A stretch of 64,000 bases of DNA from Calamus simplicifolius. Lineage: Eukaryota; Streptophyta; Magnoliopsida; Arecales; Arecaceae. The stretch is taken from the NCBI GenBank assembly GCA_900491605.1, contig UESW01004251.1, positions 713,846 to 777,845 of the forward strand, given 5' to 3'. Positions 21,595-33,857 of the stretch are shown piece after piece. Every line of letters starts with the position of its first letter. The stretch's first letter is position 1. Below the pieces are notes generated by a model. The model did not search any database and had not been told where the DNA came from. It was given only the letters and a program-made list of their open reading frames with translations. The position numbers and the translations under genes are program-made.

Positions 21595-22208
21595 AATTAA
21601 TAAAAAAATTTAATTAAATACTCACATATATGTATATATGTTATGTATCAGGAAAAGTGTCTAAAAGACTTGAACTTACCTTAATGAAATCATATCGGAT
21701 TTACTTGGAGATGCAGTGGATATTTTATAATCTTGAACTATTCATCTTTTTAAAGTAAATCAAGACAATATGTTTCATACATAACATATCTTCACAAATT
21801 TCAGTTTATACGATTGTGTTCATTTTGGTCCTAAACTATTCCCTAGTTTCATGATATCTTTAGAGAATTTAGCCGCATTCATTCTCATAAATGCGACCCC
21901 ACATTTACTATCATATAGGTGACATTAATTTTCTTCTATTAATGTCATTAAATGCTTTTGCATAACCTGAGCATCAATCCACACACTATCATCATTATGG
22001 AATGAGCTATATTGTGTGTTCAACTTATTGAGTTTCACCAAACTAGTTTGCCTATTGAACCTATATATGTAATCTCCAATCAAATAGGTTAGGTTTCCTC
22101 CTGGAGTAACTCATTGTTTTGGCTTTAGGCCCATTCCTATTGACGTAAGCTTAGTCTGCTCTCTAGGTAATCCTTTTGTCAATGGATCTACAATATTTTC
22201 CTTTGATT

Positions 22209-22448
22209 TCACATACTGTAAAGAAATAGTTCCCGTAGCAATTGCTTGATTATATTATGTCTGCACCTAATATGTCTTGACTTGCCATTATATACACTAT
22301 TTTTAGCTCTTGTTTGAGCTGCCATACTATCACAGTGTATACAAATAGCTATCACAGGTTTAGGCCAAACTGGAATGTCTTCTAAGAAATTTCTTAACCA
22401 TTCTGCTTCTTCAGCAGCTTTATCTAGCGCTATAAATTCTGATTCCAT
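22209..22448 (-). pseudogene. Copia RNase H
   Basis: Starts MESEFIALDKAAEEAEWLRN, the family's 'SEYxA...AxxEAxWLRxxL' segment, and continues with AICIHCDSMAAQTRAKNS (the catalytic Asp in CDS) and GKSRHIRCRHNIIKQLL. It follows the RT after a short interruption near 22450-22470, where a stop splits the polyprotein. Confidence 0.82.
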
Positions 22449-22469
22449 CGTAGAATGTGCTATACATGT

Positions 22470-23543
22470 CTATTTAGAAGACTTCCATGATACAACAGCA
22501 CCACCTAAAGTGAAAACATATCCACTAGTTGATTTAGTTTCTGTGTTATCAGAAATCCAATTTGCATCACTATATCCTTCTAAAACCGGTGGATATTTTG
22601 TATAATGCAATCCATAATTCAAGGTATATTTTAAATACCTTAAAACTCTGATCAATGCTTCCCAATGATCATTTCCAGGACTGCTCGTATATCTACTTAA
22701 CCTGCTAACTGAATAAGCAATATCAAGTCTAGTAGAATTCATCAAATACATCAGGCTTCCAATTATTTGAGAATATTCCAATTGACAAATTACATCACCT
22801 GTATTTTTCTTTAATTTGCAATTTGCATCAAAAGGAGTCACTGCAGGTTTACAATCATATTGATTAAACCTTTTTAATATTTTTTCAACATAGTGATATT
22901 GAGATAGAACATATCCATTCTCATTTCTTATTATTTGAATTCCTAAGATGATATCGGCTTGACCTAAGTCTTTCATGTCAAATTTAGAATTCAACATTCT
23001 CTTGGTAGAGTTTATTGCATCCTTGCTTGTTCCAATTATTAGCATGTCATCCACATATAAGCATACAAACACATAAGAATCTTTCATATTCTTAATGTAA
23101 ACACATTTATCACACTCATTAATTTTAAAACCATGTGCTAGCATTATATGATCAAATTTTTCATGCCATTGTTTTGGTGCTTGCTTAAGTCCATATAATG
23201 ACTTAACAAGTCTACAAACTTTATTTTCTTGACCTTTCACCATAAATCCTTCTGGTTGATCCATATATATTTCTTTATCCAATTCTCCATTTAAAAATGT
23301 TGTCTTTACATCCATTTGATGTATTTCTATATTATATAAAGCAGCAATGGAAATTAACATTCTGATTGATGTAATTCTTAATACTGGAGAATAGGTGTCA
23401 AAATAATCTAAGCCTTCTTTTTGCCTATATCCTTTTACAACCAAACATGCCTTAAATTTATCGATAGTTCCATCTGCTTTTAGCTTCCTTTTAAAAATAC
23501 ATTTATTACCTATTGGTTTGATTCCATGTGATAAATCAACCAA
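22470..23543 (-). pseudogene. Copia reverse transcriptase
   Basis: A 357-codon open segment covering essentially the whole copia RT. Motifs in order: ACLVVKGYRQKEGLDYFDTY, IHQMDVKTTFLNGELDKEIY, LVKSLYGLKQAPKQWHEKF, the catalytic LYVDDMLIIG, and the connection region ending TKSTSGYVFTLGGAVVSWKS. It copies the element's RNA into DNA. Catalytic aspartates are intact, but stops separate it from integrase upstream (about 23545) and from RNase H downstream. Confidence 0.88.
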
Positions 23544-23546
23544 TTC

Positions 23547-24500
23547 TCATGTAATATTTTGTAAAATGGATTCAATTTCACTATTGATTGCTTCCTTCCA
23601 TAAAGGAGCCTCTGGAGAAGATATAGCTTCTTTATAATTTTGTGGTTCATTTTCTGTCAAGAAACTTATAAAGTCTGGTCCAAAATTCTTTGGAACTTTT
23701 ATTCTTTTTCCTCTTCTTGGTTCTAAATCTTGTTTTTGAACCTCTGAAGTGGATGGTTCTTCTTGACTTACTTCAAAAGTCCTTTTCCTTAAAGAACTAT
23801 ATTTTTCCTCTTTATAAGGAAAAATTCCTTCAAAAAATTCAGCATCAATAGATTCTATAATTGTATTCTCATGAACATTAGGAACATTAGATTTAATTAC
23901 TAAAAATCTATATGCTACACTATTCTTTGCAAAGCCAATAAACACACAATCAATAGTTTTAGGTCCTAATTTTGTTCTTTTTGGTAAAGGAATTTGGACC
24001 TTTGCTAAGCAACCCCACACCTTTAAAGTTTTATAAGTAGGTTTTCTACCTTTCCATACTTCAAAAGGTGATTTATTTGTTTTCTTAAAAGGAATTCTAT
24101 TCAATATATGATTAGCAGTAAGTAAAGCTTCACCCCACAAACTATGTGAAAGTCCAGAACTATTTAACATAGAATTAATCATATTTTTAAATGTTCTATT
24201 TTGTCTTTCTGCCATGCCATTTTGTTGTGGTGTATAAGGTGCAGTAGTTTGATGTACAATTCCATGTAATGCATAAAATTCTGAAAATAAAGTGGACTCA
24301 TATTCTCCACCTCTATCTGATCTTATAATTTTTATTTTTAATCAAATAGACATAACAATACTTGCTACAATCATCAATAAATGTTATGTAATAATTTCGT
24401 CCACCTCTTGTATGTATAGACTTAAAATCACACAAGTCACTATGAATTAAACCAAATAATTCATTTGACCTATCTTGAACAAATTTAAAAGTTTGTCTAG
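23547..24500 (-). pseudogene. Copia integrase with internal deletion
   Basis: The readable core starts with a segment like HTRGGRNYYITFIDDCSKYC (first Asp), then jumps to a segment like RSDRGGEYESTLFSEFYALH (second Asp) in another frame. The sequence normally lying between (about 20 residues) is missing near 24325-24345. The third block PQQNGMAERQNRTFKNMIN (Glu in AERQN) and the downstream KTNKSPFEVWKGRKPTYKTL and FIGFAKNSVAYRFL parts form a 222-codon open segment (24215-23547). Confidence 0.8.
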
Positions 24501-24510
24501 AAAACTTAGA

Positions 24511-25410
24511 TTATGTACATATCTCACATTTATGCTTTATATTAACATTAATTTTTGGTATTAATTCTAGATTAACCATTCTATGTATTGACCTAGAATT
24601 TATATGTCCTAATCTAGCATGCCATAGGTCAAACGAATCAACAATATAAACAGAAGCCTTATTCTTATTATTGGCATTAACAACCATTACATTTAGTTTG
24701 AACAAACCATCAGCTAAATAACCTTTTCCCACATACATGCCACCCTTAGTCAGAACAAATTTATCTGACTCAAATATAAGTTTGAACCCTTTCTTACTAA
24801 GTAAAGGACCAGAAACTAAGTTCTTCCTTATTTCAGGTACATGTAGTACATCAACCAAAGTTATCACTTTTTCAGAAGTGAATTTGAGCATCACAGTTCC
24901 TTTTCCTTCCACTTTTGAAGAAGAAGAATTTCCCATAAAGAGCTTTTCTCCACTAGAAATAGGATTGTAATCAGAAAATAGATTCTTGTCACTGCAAATA
25001 TGCCTTGTAGCACCTGTGTCAATCCACCAGCCTCTCAAATTATAAACCATGTTGATTTCAGACACAACAGCAACCAAATCAACATCCAAGTTAGCAATGT
25101 TGGCCTGATTATTATGACTCGAATTTGCTAAATTCTGATTTTTTTTGTGGCGGCAATCTTGAGCCCTATGCCCTGCCTTTCTACAAACCCAGTAACTTCC
25201 TTTGATTCTTTTGAAGTTCTTTCCTTTCAATGCAAACTGGTTTGTGTTTCTTTTTGTATCTTTTTGGACTCTCTTTTTCTGGAATTTTGGCTTATTTGGT
25301 TGTCCTTCAATCATGTTTGCTTTAGCTTCAATTTCAGGAACATTCGTCTTGTCTCCTTTCCTATGGTCTTCTTCAACACGCAGCCTTAAGATCAAGTCTT
25401 CAATAGACAT
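24511..25410 (-). pseudogene. Copia gag C-terminus, protease and pre-integrase region
   Basis: A 300-codon open segment. It begins MSIEDLILRLRVEEDHRKGD (end of gag), has a zinc-knuckle-like SYWVCRKAGHRAQDC in which the first Cys is replaced by Tyr, then the aspartic protease active site WWIDTGATRHICSDKNLF, and the pre-integrase domain with LWHARLGHINSRSIHRM and HKCEIC. The lost Cys would weaken RNA binding. Confidence 0.85.
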
Positions 25411-25974
25411 ATCTCTGTGTTTATGTTTTAGATAGACCTTGAAATCATTTTAAGATGGTGGCAACTTCTCTATAATAGCACCAGTTTGGAAGTATTCATT
25501 CACAACACAACCTTCTGCATGTAGTTCGTGAATCAACACTTGCAATTCTTCCACTTGTTTGATCACTGATTTTGTGTCAACCATGTTGAACTTGAGAAAT
25601 TTACCAACCACGAATTTCTTTGCTCCTGCATCTTCTGTTTTATATTTTTTCTCAAGTAAGTTTCAAACATCTTTTGCAGTCTTACATTCTGAATACACAT
25701 CATAAAGTGTATCATCCAATCGATTCAAAATATAATTTTTGCATAAGAAATCAGACTGTCTCCATGCTTCAATTGTCATCAGTATCTCTTTAGTCATTGA
25801 ATTTTTATCAGTCTTTGGAACTTCTTCTTTGACTATATGAGCCAAATTCATGGTTGTCAACCAGAAGATCATCTTCTGTTGTCATCTCTTGAAGTCTAGA
25901 CCCTTAAATTTTTTAGGTCTCTCATCTTTCGTATTGCAGAAATTATTATTCCCATCAATTGGTTGTGATGCCAT
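25411..25974 (-). pseudogene. Copia gag N-terminus
   Basis: The start codon at 25974 gives MASQPIDGNNNFCNTKDERP. Pieces such as TIEAWRQSDFLCKNYILNRL and GKFLKFNMVDTKSVIKQVEE match the copia gag pattern seen next to Tnt1-type elements. In-frame stops near 25660 and 25450, and one shortly after the start, break it. Confidence 0.75.
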
Positions 25975-26059
25975 GTTCACAGATTCTGTTAATTAAATAC
26001 AACAATACAAACAACAATATAATGAATATAGAAACATATGAGAGGTTTCTGTCTTAGAT

Positions 26060-26408
26060 TATTAGAAATCTATATTCAATAATTCGTGATAAGTTTAAAT
26101 AAAATAGACGAACGAGAAATAGAACCGTTTTTGGACAGAAGCTTGCTTGATTGCAATGTCCTAAAACAAAAATTTTCTACTCGGCCTAAGGCCCAATCTT
26201 TGATTTATTTAATAATAATAATTTATTTATAGATTCAAGCCTAAGAACCACTAGAACCCACTAGCTTTGGTTCTTCTTCAAAATCAAAGACTTAAGGCTT
26301 TGTGTACTTTTAAACTTCTAGTCCTTTTTGGTTTTAACCAATGTGGGACTAAAGGTTTTCTGCTCAAAGAACGAAAAGTTTTCTATTCAAAATATATTTA
26401 TTCTAATA
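26060..26408 (-). repeat. Copia element 5' LTR, internally deleted (349 bp)
   Basis: Matches both ends of the 677-bp left LTR but lacks its central part: the junction falls near 26182, where CTACTC joins GGCCTAAGGCCC. Because this is the element's 5' LTR, its promoter region may be compromised. Confidence 0.85.
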
Positions 26409-26621
26409 CTAATTACTGCTACTGAATATCTATAAACATCTAACATTAGAGAATACATTTATGATGCAAGTAATAATTAATTATATTATTTAATTTTAAA
26501 TTATCAAAGCCTAAATTCTTTATATTACAAGTTTTTTTATCTTTTAAAATTATTATTTTTTTATATTGAGGACAATATTATAAACTTATTTGATGAATTC
26601 TATTTACATCTTGGTTCCAAA

Positions 26622-26623
<2 letters not shown>

Positions 26624-26672
<49 letters not shown>
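26624..26672. repeat. (TA)n microsatellite
   Basis: About 24 uninterrupted TA dinucleotides, 210 bp beyond the copia element. Confidence 0.95.
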
Positions 26673-26673
<1 letters not shown>

Positions 26674-26779
26674 TTATTTAAAGACGCCGGTGCAGGGCCT
26701 CACCCTCTACGGCTCATAATCTTTACATTCGCTAATAACCTCCTGTATCTCCATCAAAAATGAAAAAATATTTTCCTGT

Positions 26780-27265
26780 ATCTTTTCAGATGAAGGTGAA
26801 ACATTGCAGTAATGCATCATGTAGCCTGCAATAAACCAAGAGAGTAATGGTACGGAAAACCACCATACAATATATGGTATATACTATATATAAGTTTTAA
26901 ATTGGAAGACCCAGTAATGCATATTCACATTAATAACTTAACAGGTAACTGCCAGAACCCCTACATAAGTTGCTGTGGGGGCACTATCATCTGCTGCAGG
27001 TAATATATGCCTCAGAATATGCTTTCTAGAAGGAAAATAGCAATCATAGGAAAATACAATGTGGCTTCTTTCAAGGAAAAAAATGTCTGTTGCTGAGACT
27101 GTCTAAACTCGAGCTACAACATAGTTTCAGTCAGTCAAAATAAAAAGTTTGATAAAATATACTCAGTAGAGCATCACTTACAGCTTCAGATATATGCTTT
27201 AAGTGGCTCGTGCTAAGGACTAATGGCTCCAACTAGTTGAGGAATGATGTCCATGGTGCCGACTG
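26780..27265 (-). pseudogene. Broken partial copy of the DUF604 glycosyltransferase gene
   Basis: Sequence here is colinear with 31410-32060 of the DUF604 gene. AGATGAAGGTGAAACATTGC at about 26800 corresponds to exon 3 near 31422. The intron and start of exon 2 correspond around 26960-27030. CAGCTTCAGATATATGCTTT...AATGGCTCCA at about 27180-27232 corresponds to CAGCTTCAAATAAATGCTTC...AATGGCTCCA at about 31966-32020. Intron sequence is included, so this is a DNA-level duplication and not a retrocopy. Exon 2 has lost much of its middle and no reading frame survives. Confidence 0.72.
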
Positions 27266-27534
27266 CCAAAAGAATCGCAGAGCATTCCACAAAGGATAAT
27301 TTGACCGGTGAAATCACAATAGCTACTTAGGATTTTACAACTGGGTTACAAATTGTAATGCACCTTCCAGATTCCCATCGTCAAACAAGGCGCATTGGAA
27401 CTAACAATTTGCTTTCTTAATTTTTTTCATTTTCATAAATTTGAGGGGTTTCAAAATTTTAACATAAATATGTGATAAAATTTTAAAAAGATAAAGCTAG
27501 AAATAAATAAATAAATATATATATATATATATAT

Positions 27535-27833
27535 AAAGATAAAAGTAGCCTCAATTAAAGATAAAATGAGAGAAAATAGATTACGATGGTTTAAAATATA
27601 TATAAAAAACCCTTAAATACTTCAGTTAGAAAAAAATAACCTTTTAACAATCCATTGTAAGAATAAAGGTAAAAATAAATTTAGATTAATATGAATATAA
27701 ATAATTAAAAAATATATAACTATTTATAATTTGAATGTCAACTTAGTTCTAAATAAAGTAGAGTAAAGGAAGCATGTTCATGTAGTCCACCCATGTAGTT
27801 TAAAAAAAAGGCTTAGATAAGTTGAGTTGTGCG
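27535..27833 (+). mobile_element. RTE-type LINE 3' fragment
   Basis: Reads VASIKDKMRENRLRWFK, then LLTIH, then ITIYNLNVNLVLNKVE, ending in AGGCTTAGATAAGTTGAGTTG. These match the better-preserved copy at 30544-30803. Stops are present and no target duplication was found. Confidence 0.7.
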
Positions 27834-30527
27834 GTTTCAAATTTCTACGCAAAGATGGCAAAAAAAAAAAAAGAGATAACATGTTTAATTTTCACGTTAA
27901 GTAGAGATATGGCGCAAGGAAATATATCAAAAAATGAAAATTAAGGGTTAGAGAAACTCCGTTTGGCCAAGTCTAACTGTGGATGAGAGAAACTATCAAT
28001 GCCAATGTAGAGTCTATTTATGCAAAGGTGATGATGAATGAATCCGATGGAGGAGGCAGAACTGTTGGATCAGCTTGGGACAAAGCAATAAAAGAAACAG
28101 GCATGGGTACCTGAAAACAGGGCGAACATTTTCACTTCAATTTCACAAGCTTCGGATCAGATGGTAGCAAAGATGAAATCATGGTAACACCATTCTTAAT
28201 TTTTTTTGAAAAAAAAAAGTGTTTATCTTGCCTTTGAAACGGTATTCCTGCTTAGCATTTCACAAGGAAGATGTAGCACGGATTAACAAGCAAGATGTAG
28301 CACAGCAACAAAGTGAATTTCCAACAAAGGAAACAAGAAAGGTCCATAAAAACCATAAAAGTTATTATAATACAAAATAAATCGCAGCACATCCAAATCG
28401 GTCAGCACATTTAGGCTCTCATCTAGAAACAATGAAGCGAACATCTATAATTTACACACAAAAACAGAGACCGAGAGCATGCTAACTCCCATGCAAATCT
28501 AGATGCAGAAATATACATGGAGCCACTCTCAAAAGTGGCTTCAGTTGTTATGAAGAAAACTTGATGCCACTATTGCCGAATTATCAGAATCCAAACATCA
28601 CATTAGCTCCTCTTCGTTCATCCTCTACATGCTCATCTTCAGTTTAAGAACATCAACACCCTCACTTGAAGGTTAACAAAATTAAAATGGCGTTCCCAAG
28701 AACGTACTCCCATCTCCTCTCTGGAAACTGATTATGTTCACAACAGTATCAAGTATTAGAAGACTCCCATGTACATACAGGATCCTGATCGATCCAACTT
28801 ATACCGCTGAAGGAAAGGTATCAATGGATGTCATATTCAAGGATTAGAAGCTCACCTAATGGCAAAATTAAAAGACAGAATCAAACACTCAGATGAAAGG
28901 TATACAGCAATGACAAGCAATCACCAAAGCAAATGATCTACCAACACTGTTAATCATGCATAATAATAAAAAATAAAACTCTTAGATTAAAATGAAAGTA
29001 ACCAAAGAACCATTGGTTTGAGCAGTTTTAATTGAAAAATGCATAGAGAAGGGATTTTTTGCCCCGAAATCAATGTTTAAACTGCATAAAGGAATAATAT
29101 GTATATTTCATGACATTGTTTCTGCCCATATTTTAAGTAATTCTTTAGCTGCTATAAAGTGATTACTCATCATATTATCACGTGTAAAGATATTACTCCA
29201 ACCCATGACAACTCTTTTGTATATAACACCAAGACTCAAGCTGAGTGAAGCTGCAGTACAATAAGATCTTCCCTGAATTGACTTCCATTTTAAGATCACA
29301 GACATACACCTCTTCCAATCCTCCATGATTGTAACCTCAACAAATATACAAACTCAGAGTATGAATTAACAAGCAATAAAAGAAACTCTGATGGCAGGAC
29401 TTCCCTTCCCAATCATGATTATGGGCGATGGCTTCATGCCCATCTGTCAAATACATCCTCATGAATCATTCATGTGCATTGCCGGTGCTATTTTATAAAT
29501 TGTAAGTTGGAAAGAAAGACAGGAAGAACAAATCAAATTTCAAGCATGCTGTCAATCATTGGATAGTAATCATTCATGACATACTACACTAGCATAGCCG
29601 ATGAGTATTTTCATGGGATAGAACAACAAAAACAAATTGAAAGTAGTTGAAATCAAGATGTTGAAATCTTTTGTCTTAAAATCAAGAAAGATAGGGTGAC
29701 TGATGAGTATAATAAAGGACATATAGGAGTTATAGCAATTGACAAAATGTTATAAAGAATCAATTGACATAGTATATGCACGTATGATGAAGATTTGAGT
29801 GCACTCCAGTATGGTGGTACTTTAACCTTTCTAGAAGGATATATAGGAAGAGGAGAGGAAGAACTATAGCATGTGAAGGCATGTAATGACATCGGAGATA
29901 GAACTGCACCATTCAGACTAGAGGAGATTCTGGCTTCAAATTGTGGTCCTGTAGGTTTTTCAGCAATTTGAAAAAGTTAGCTCTGCCGGACAATGTTCCC
30001 AGCATATTCCTTATTTTACTTTTTTTTAAAAAAAAAAAAAAGACACCCCAAAAGTAGTCCTAGATAAAGGGGCACAACACAACCATCATCTTGAAGCTGT
30101 AATGTCATTTGATGTGTTGGGAGTGTGCCTCCTAACTGTTCTTCAATCCCTTTGATACTATGAGATCCCCTTTCCATGACTTCTACTAATGCAACCATTC
30201 ACTGCAATTTCATTGTTAGGCAAAGGGGCACAATCACTTCATTTATTGTTAGGCAAAGAAGCACAATCACTTCATTTATGTGGTTCATCACCCCAGACCC
30301 TTTCTTTGGTGAACCACATAACTAATGTTGATCGTTCAATTCCTTGGGCACAAGGTTATCTTCTTCATAAACCTAGCACATATCATGAATCTTTTAGTAC
30401 TATAATTTTAAGACAAGCAAACTCTCTTTTTTCTTTGTTTGCAAAAACATTGCATCAGACAATTAGACAGGATGCCAAACAGACCCTGAGTATCTGCCAT
30501 ACTGACATGGTAATTTTAACAGTTAAT
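27834..30527. other. Non-coding DNA downstream of the glycosyltransferase gene
   Basis: About 2.7 kb without a supported gene. Small frames (72 codons at 29108-29326, 79 at 29653-29892, both -) lack recognisable features. Near 30218-30278 a 30-odd-bp word (TTAGGCAAAGGGGCACAATC) is tandemly repeated, which creates the open frame from 30189. Confidence 0.4.
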
Positions 30528-30543
30528 GCATGTATAGGCATGC

Positions 30544-30803
30544 ATTACGGTGGTTTGGACATATACAACGAAGACCTTTAGATGCTCTAATTAGAAAGAG
30601 TGATCTTTTAACAATCCATGGTAAAGATAGAGGCAGAGGTAGACCTAAGCTAACATAAACAGAAATAATTAAAAAGGATATAACTATCTGTAATTTGAAT
30701 GTTGACTTAGCCCTACATAGAGCAGAGTGGAGGAAGCAGCTTCATGTAGCTGACCCCACATAGTTGGGAAAAGGCTTAGATGAGTTGAGTTGAGTTGAGT
30801 TGA
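30544..30803 (+). mobile_element. 5'-truncated RTE-type LINE with 16-bp target duplication
   Basis: The direct repeat GCATGTATAGGCATGC occurs at 30528-30543 and 30804-30819. Between lies the ORF2 end of an RTE-type LINE: a segment like RWFGHIQRRPLDALIRKSDL, then LLTIHGKDRGRGRPKLT, ITICNLNVDLALHRAEWRKQ and LHVADPT, followed by the 3' end and a (TTGAG)4-like tail. The insertion is 5'-truncated inside ORF2, the usual product of incomplete target-primed reverse transcription. One stop replaces a Trp (near 30655). Confidence 0.88.
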
Positions 30804-31350
30804 GCATGTATAGGCATGCCCAAGCACCTAAACACAAGATGGAGAGGTAGCAGCATCAGATCAATACCAGTCAAATGAAGGTGGTATTTTCTTAACCAAT
30901 ATAAACAAATTTTTCTCACCAGTGTCAAACTACTAACCCTTCCTCTCCATCTATGAAGACTTAACCTTTTAGCATCTTTTGATCATTTTGATTATATCTG
31001 ACTGCTATACCTTTTTATCCTGCTTATACAGCCAACTACTGCTTTTAAGGTCACAAACTACAAGAAAAGAATAACAAGGGCAGATTTTCTCAACTGACAA
31101 TGCCTTTTTTCTGTTTTCCTTTAGCTATGATGTTTTCCCAGTATATCAGTAAATTCCAAGAATTCAACATCATACATCAAAATTATTACAAAATTCAAAA
31201 TTATTACCAAATCACACTAACATGATAAGTTTAATAAGAAACCTGCTTTACACGAGTTTTCATGTGGGTTTACCTTAAGGTTAACAAAAGGGGATCTCTT
31301 AGGTCTCTTTTTCAACAAACTTGTTCTGTAAGCTATATTCTCCATGATAA

Positions 31351-33857
31351 CTATGGTCGCATAGCAATCAACTCATCATCTTTGCATTTTCTCATATCTA
31401 TCTTCATAACTGTTTCAGTAGAGGAAGGTAAAACATCGCAGCATTGTCTTCTTGGAGCCTGCAGCATACAAGCAGAATAATGGCATGAGAAATCACAGAT
31501 CAAATTATCATATAAGATCTAAAACTCAAAGGACCAAATAATGTGTACTCCAAACCATATAGTATAATACCTGCCAAATATCATGATTAAATTGCTGTGC
31601 AGAGACACTAATATGTTGCAGATTCTTTGTTGAGTTCATGTCATGCAGACAATCATCAGTAACATGTCTGCTGTAATTGCTATTGATACTATCTCTACCA
31701 AAAGATGCACTTTCCAAGAAGAAAGTAGCAGGTCTTTGGCATGGGTCCCTAGGCAATTCCCTTGTATTAAATATATACAAACCAGAAACAATATTGCGAT
31801 TTCTTCTCCATGGAGTAAAAGTCTGTTGCACAGAGAGAAGGTCAGGAAGAAGTTGATTTCCTTCAAACACCTGAACCACATAACCCCAGGAAACCGAAAT
31901 GGTAAGAATTTTCAAGCGGTCATAACAAACAGTCTGTTGCAAAATCCTGGCTGGGTCACATTTACAGCTTCAAATAAATGCTTCAAGGCCATTGTCTGAT
32001 TCATGCTAGGGAACAATGGCTCCACATTGTCCAAATGATGAAGTGAGACCAAAGGGGCCAATGGATGTGAAGACAACATCCCCAGAAGGTCTCCACGAAC
32101 GTCAACCTGGTAGATATGCAAATGGCTCAATAGGGCATCCCAAAAAAGTTGCAAACCTAAAAAATGCCATCCCTTATTCTTTTCTCAATCAACAGAGCCC
32201 AAACATTCAAAGGACTTTCTTTTATTAATGCCATCTCTTTTTTTTCTATTTTTCCATAATTTGAGTGCTTTAAAATTTCTCGATGTATATGGAATCTGCA
32301 ACAGAAAAAAAACAGGAAAAAAGACATATCTAGTCGCCAAGAGAACAAATGTAGAGAGATGACCTAAAGAGATTTTGTGAAATGGCTCATAAAGGACTAA
32401 TAAGTTTCTTTACAATACGGCCAGCAAAGTAGGTCCAGGCACGCAAGACAAGTGATTCACAGATGACAATGCTATAATGACCATGCAGCAGAAGTAGAGG
32501 GTGATCAATGGAGGAATTTAATTATAATGATCAATATGTTAAAGAAGGCAGCTGCACCAACCAAGGACAAAGTGGTAGAGAACCAACTAACAAGGTACAG
32601 GAATTTAGGACCCTAAACATAAACATATCATACTCCTATGTCTTGTGATCTATTCTCTATTTTCTTCAATATCAATAATATTTGCCCTCTTTGCTATCGT
32701 GTTGATTCTTTTTCAACCATTAAAGACAGAGTTAGAAGAGAAATAACTATGCTATCTATCAACAAAAATTTCCCATCTTGGAAAGCCCCATCATAAATAA
32801 ATATGCTATATATCAATCAACAAAAATTTTGATAGAAAAGTTAATTAACCACAAGCTTAACATCACACATGGAAGTAGTGAGAACTTCAAAACAGCAGAA
32901 AACTTAATAACAGAATCTAATTTTGATTAACCTACAAAAACCCAAGAATTTTTTTTTTTAAGAAACAAAGAAACAAATTAGAAGCTAAGGCACACATGAC
33001 AGAGGTTAACGCCCAAAATAACAAAATTTCCTTAAACCGATGGATGAGAGCCAAAGCAAGAGGGGAAACGAAATTACCTGATGGAACCCTGGCTCGTGAG
33101 TCAGGCCAACCCCCAGCTCGGTTATGCAGGCAAAAACCCTAGCATCACTCCCATACAGATGGGAATACCTCAGAAGGCAAGAATCCAAAACCTTCGCCAA
33201 AACCCTCGCCAACGGATAGCTGATAGCAATTCCCCCACCCCCGAACGCCATCCCAAAGGAATGCGCCATGTTCTGCAGCAAGCCCTCCGACCGGCCCCCG
33301 ATGTAGTACCACCGCTCCCAGTCGTACTTCGCTAGAGTACCAACAAGGTTCTCCGGGAAGAACACAGTGTCGTCGTCACCAAGCACGACCCACCTCACAT
33401 CGCCGGGGGCGAAGCGGCCATCGAAGGCGTCGACGAGCTCCTTGGCAATCCGCGCCACGCGGACGGCCGATCGGAGGCCACCCTTGAAGGAGTAGGGGAA
33501 CCGAGAGGCATCGGCGGAGACGCGGATCGGAGGGAGGGTCGGGTCGTCGTCGCCGCCGCCGCCGCCGCCGGAGTCGAAGAAGACGAAGCCGCGCATGACC
33601 GCGGGGCGCCACCAGAGGCGGAGGTAGTGCTGGCGGCGGGGCCAGGAGCGGGCGGAGGAGGCGATGCCGAAGAGGAGATGGCGGATGGAGGTAGCGCGGC
33701 CGCCGGCGGGGGAGGCGAAGGAGGAGGCAGCGGGGGGGCGGAGGAGGGGGTTGGGGAAGAGAAGGAGATAGAGGAAGCAGAGGACGATGGATAGGAGGAG
33801 GAGGGAGCGGAGGAGGGGGGAGGAGAGGGATCGGAGGGAGAGAGGAGAGGAGGGCAT
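31351..33857 (-). CDS. DUF604/Fringe-like glycosyltransferase (GT31-type), three exons, frameshifted in exon 2
   Basis: Exons: 33857-33078, 32106-31571, 31458-31351. The 260-residue exon 1 has a signal-anchor (residues about 14-35, LLLLSIVLCFLYLLLF), placing it as a type II Golgi-type protein. A Fringe-like domain follows with RFPYSFKGGLRSAVRVARIA and the nucleotide-sugar/metal site WVVLGDDDTVFF. Exon 2 carries VDVRGDLLGMLSSHPLAPLV and SVSWGYVVQVFEG. Exon 3 gives APRRQCCDVLPSSTET and a stop. Splice sites are GT-AG and join in phase 0. Exon 2 is 536 bp, one base short of a multiple of three: the frame breaks after NVTQP near 31945-31955. Sugar and acceptor are unknown for most of this family. 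The break is either a real mutation or a sequence error. Confidence 0.82.

Larger units (their letters stand above)
20899..26408 (-). mobile_element. Complete Ty1/copia LTR retrotransposon (Tnt1/Tork-like), defective
   Basis: A 5.5-kb element with target duplication CTAAT on both sides (20894-20898 and 26409-26413). Coding runs on the - strand in the copia order gag, protease, integrase, RT, RNase H. The right LTR is the element's 5' LTR and carries an internal deletion of about 330 bp; its outer and inner ends are mutated (TATTAG for TGTTAG, CTAATA for CTAACA). A polypurine tract lies at 21576-21594. Stops and an integrase deletion make it inactive. The Tork-like placement rests on the gag and RT look and is tentative. 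Confidence 0.9.

Noticed and set aside
26063..26408. Two separate solo LTRs flanking unrelated copia pol sequence
   Set aside because: The shared CTAAT duplication, the polypurine tract beside the left LTR and the coding order show one element.
30189..30581. 130-codon open frame on +
   Set aside because: It begins in a local tandem duplication, runs into a LINE fragment and shows no domain or splice sites.
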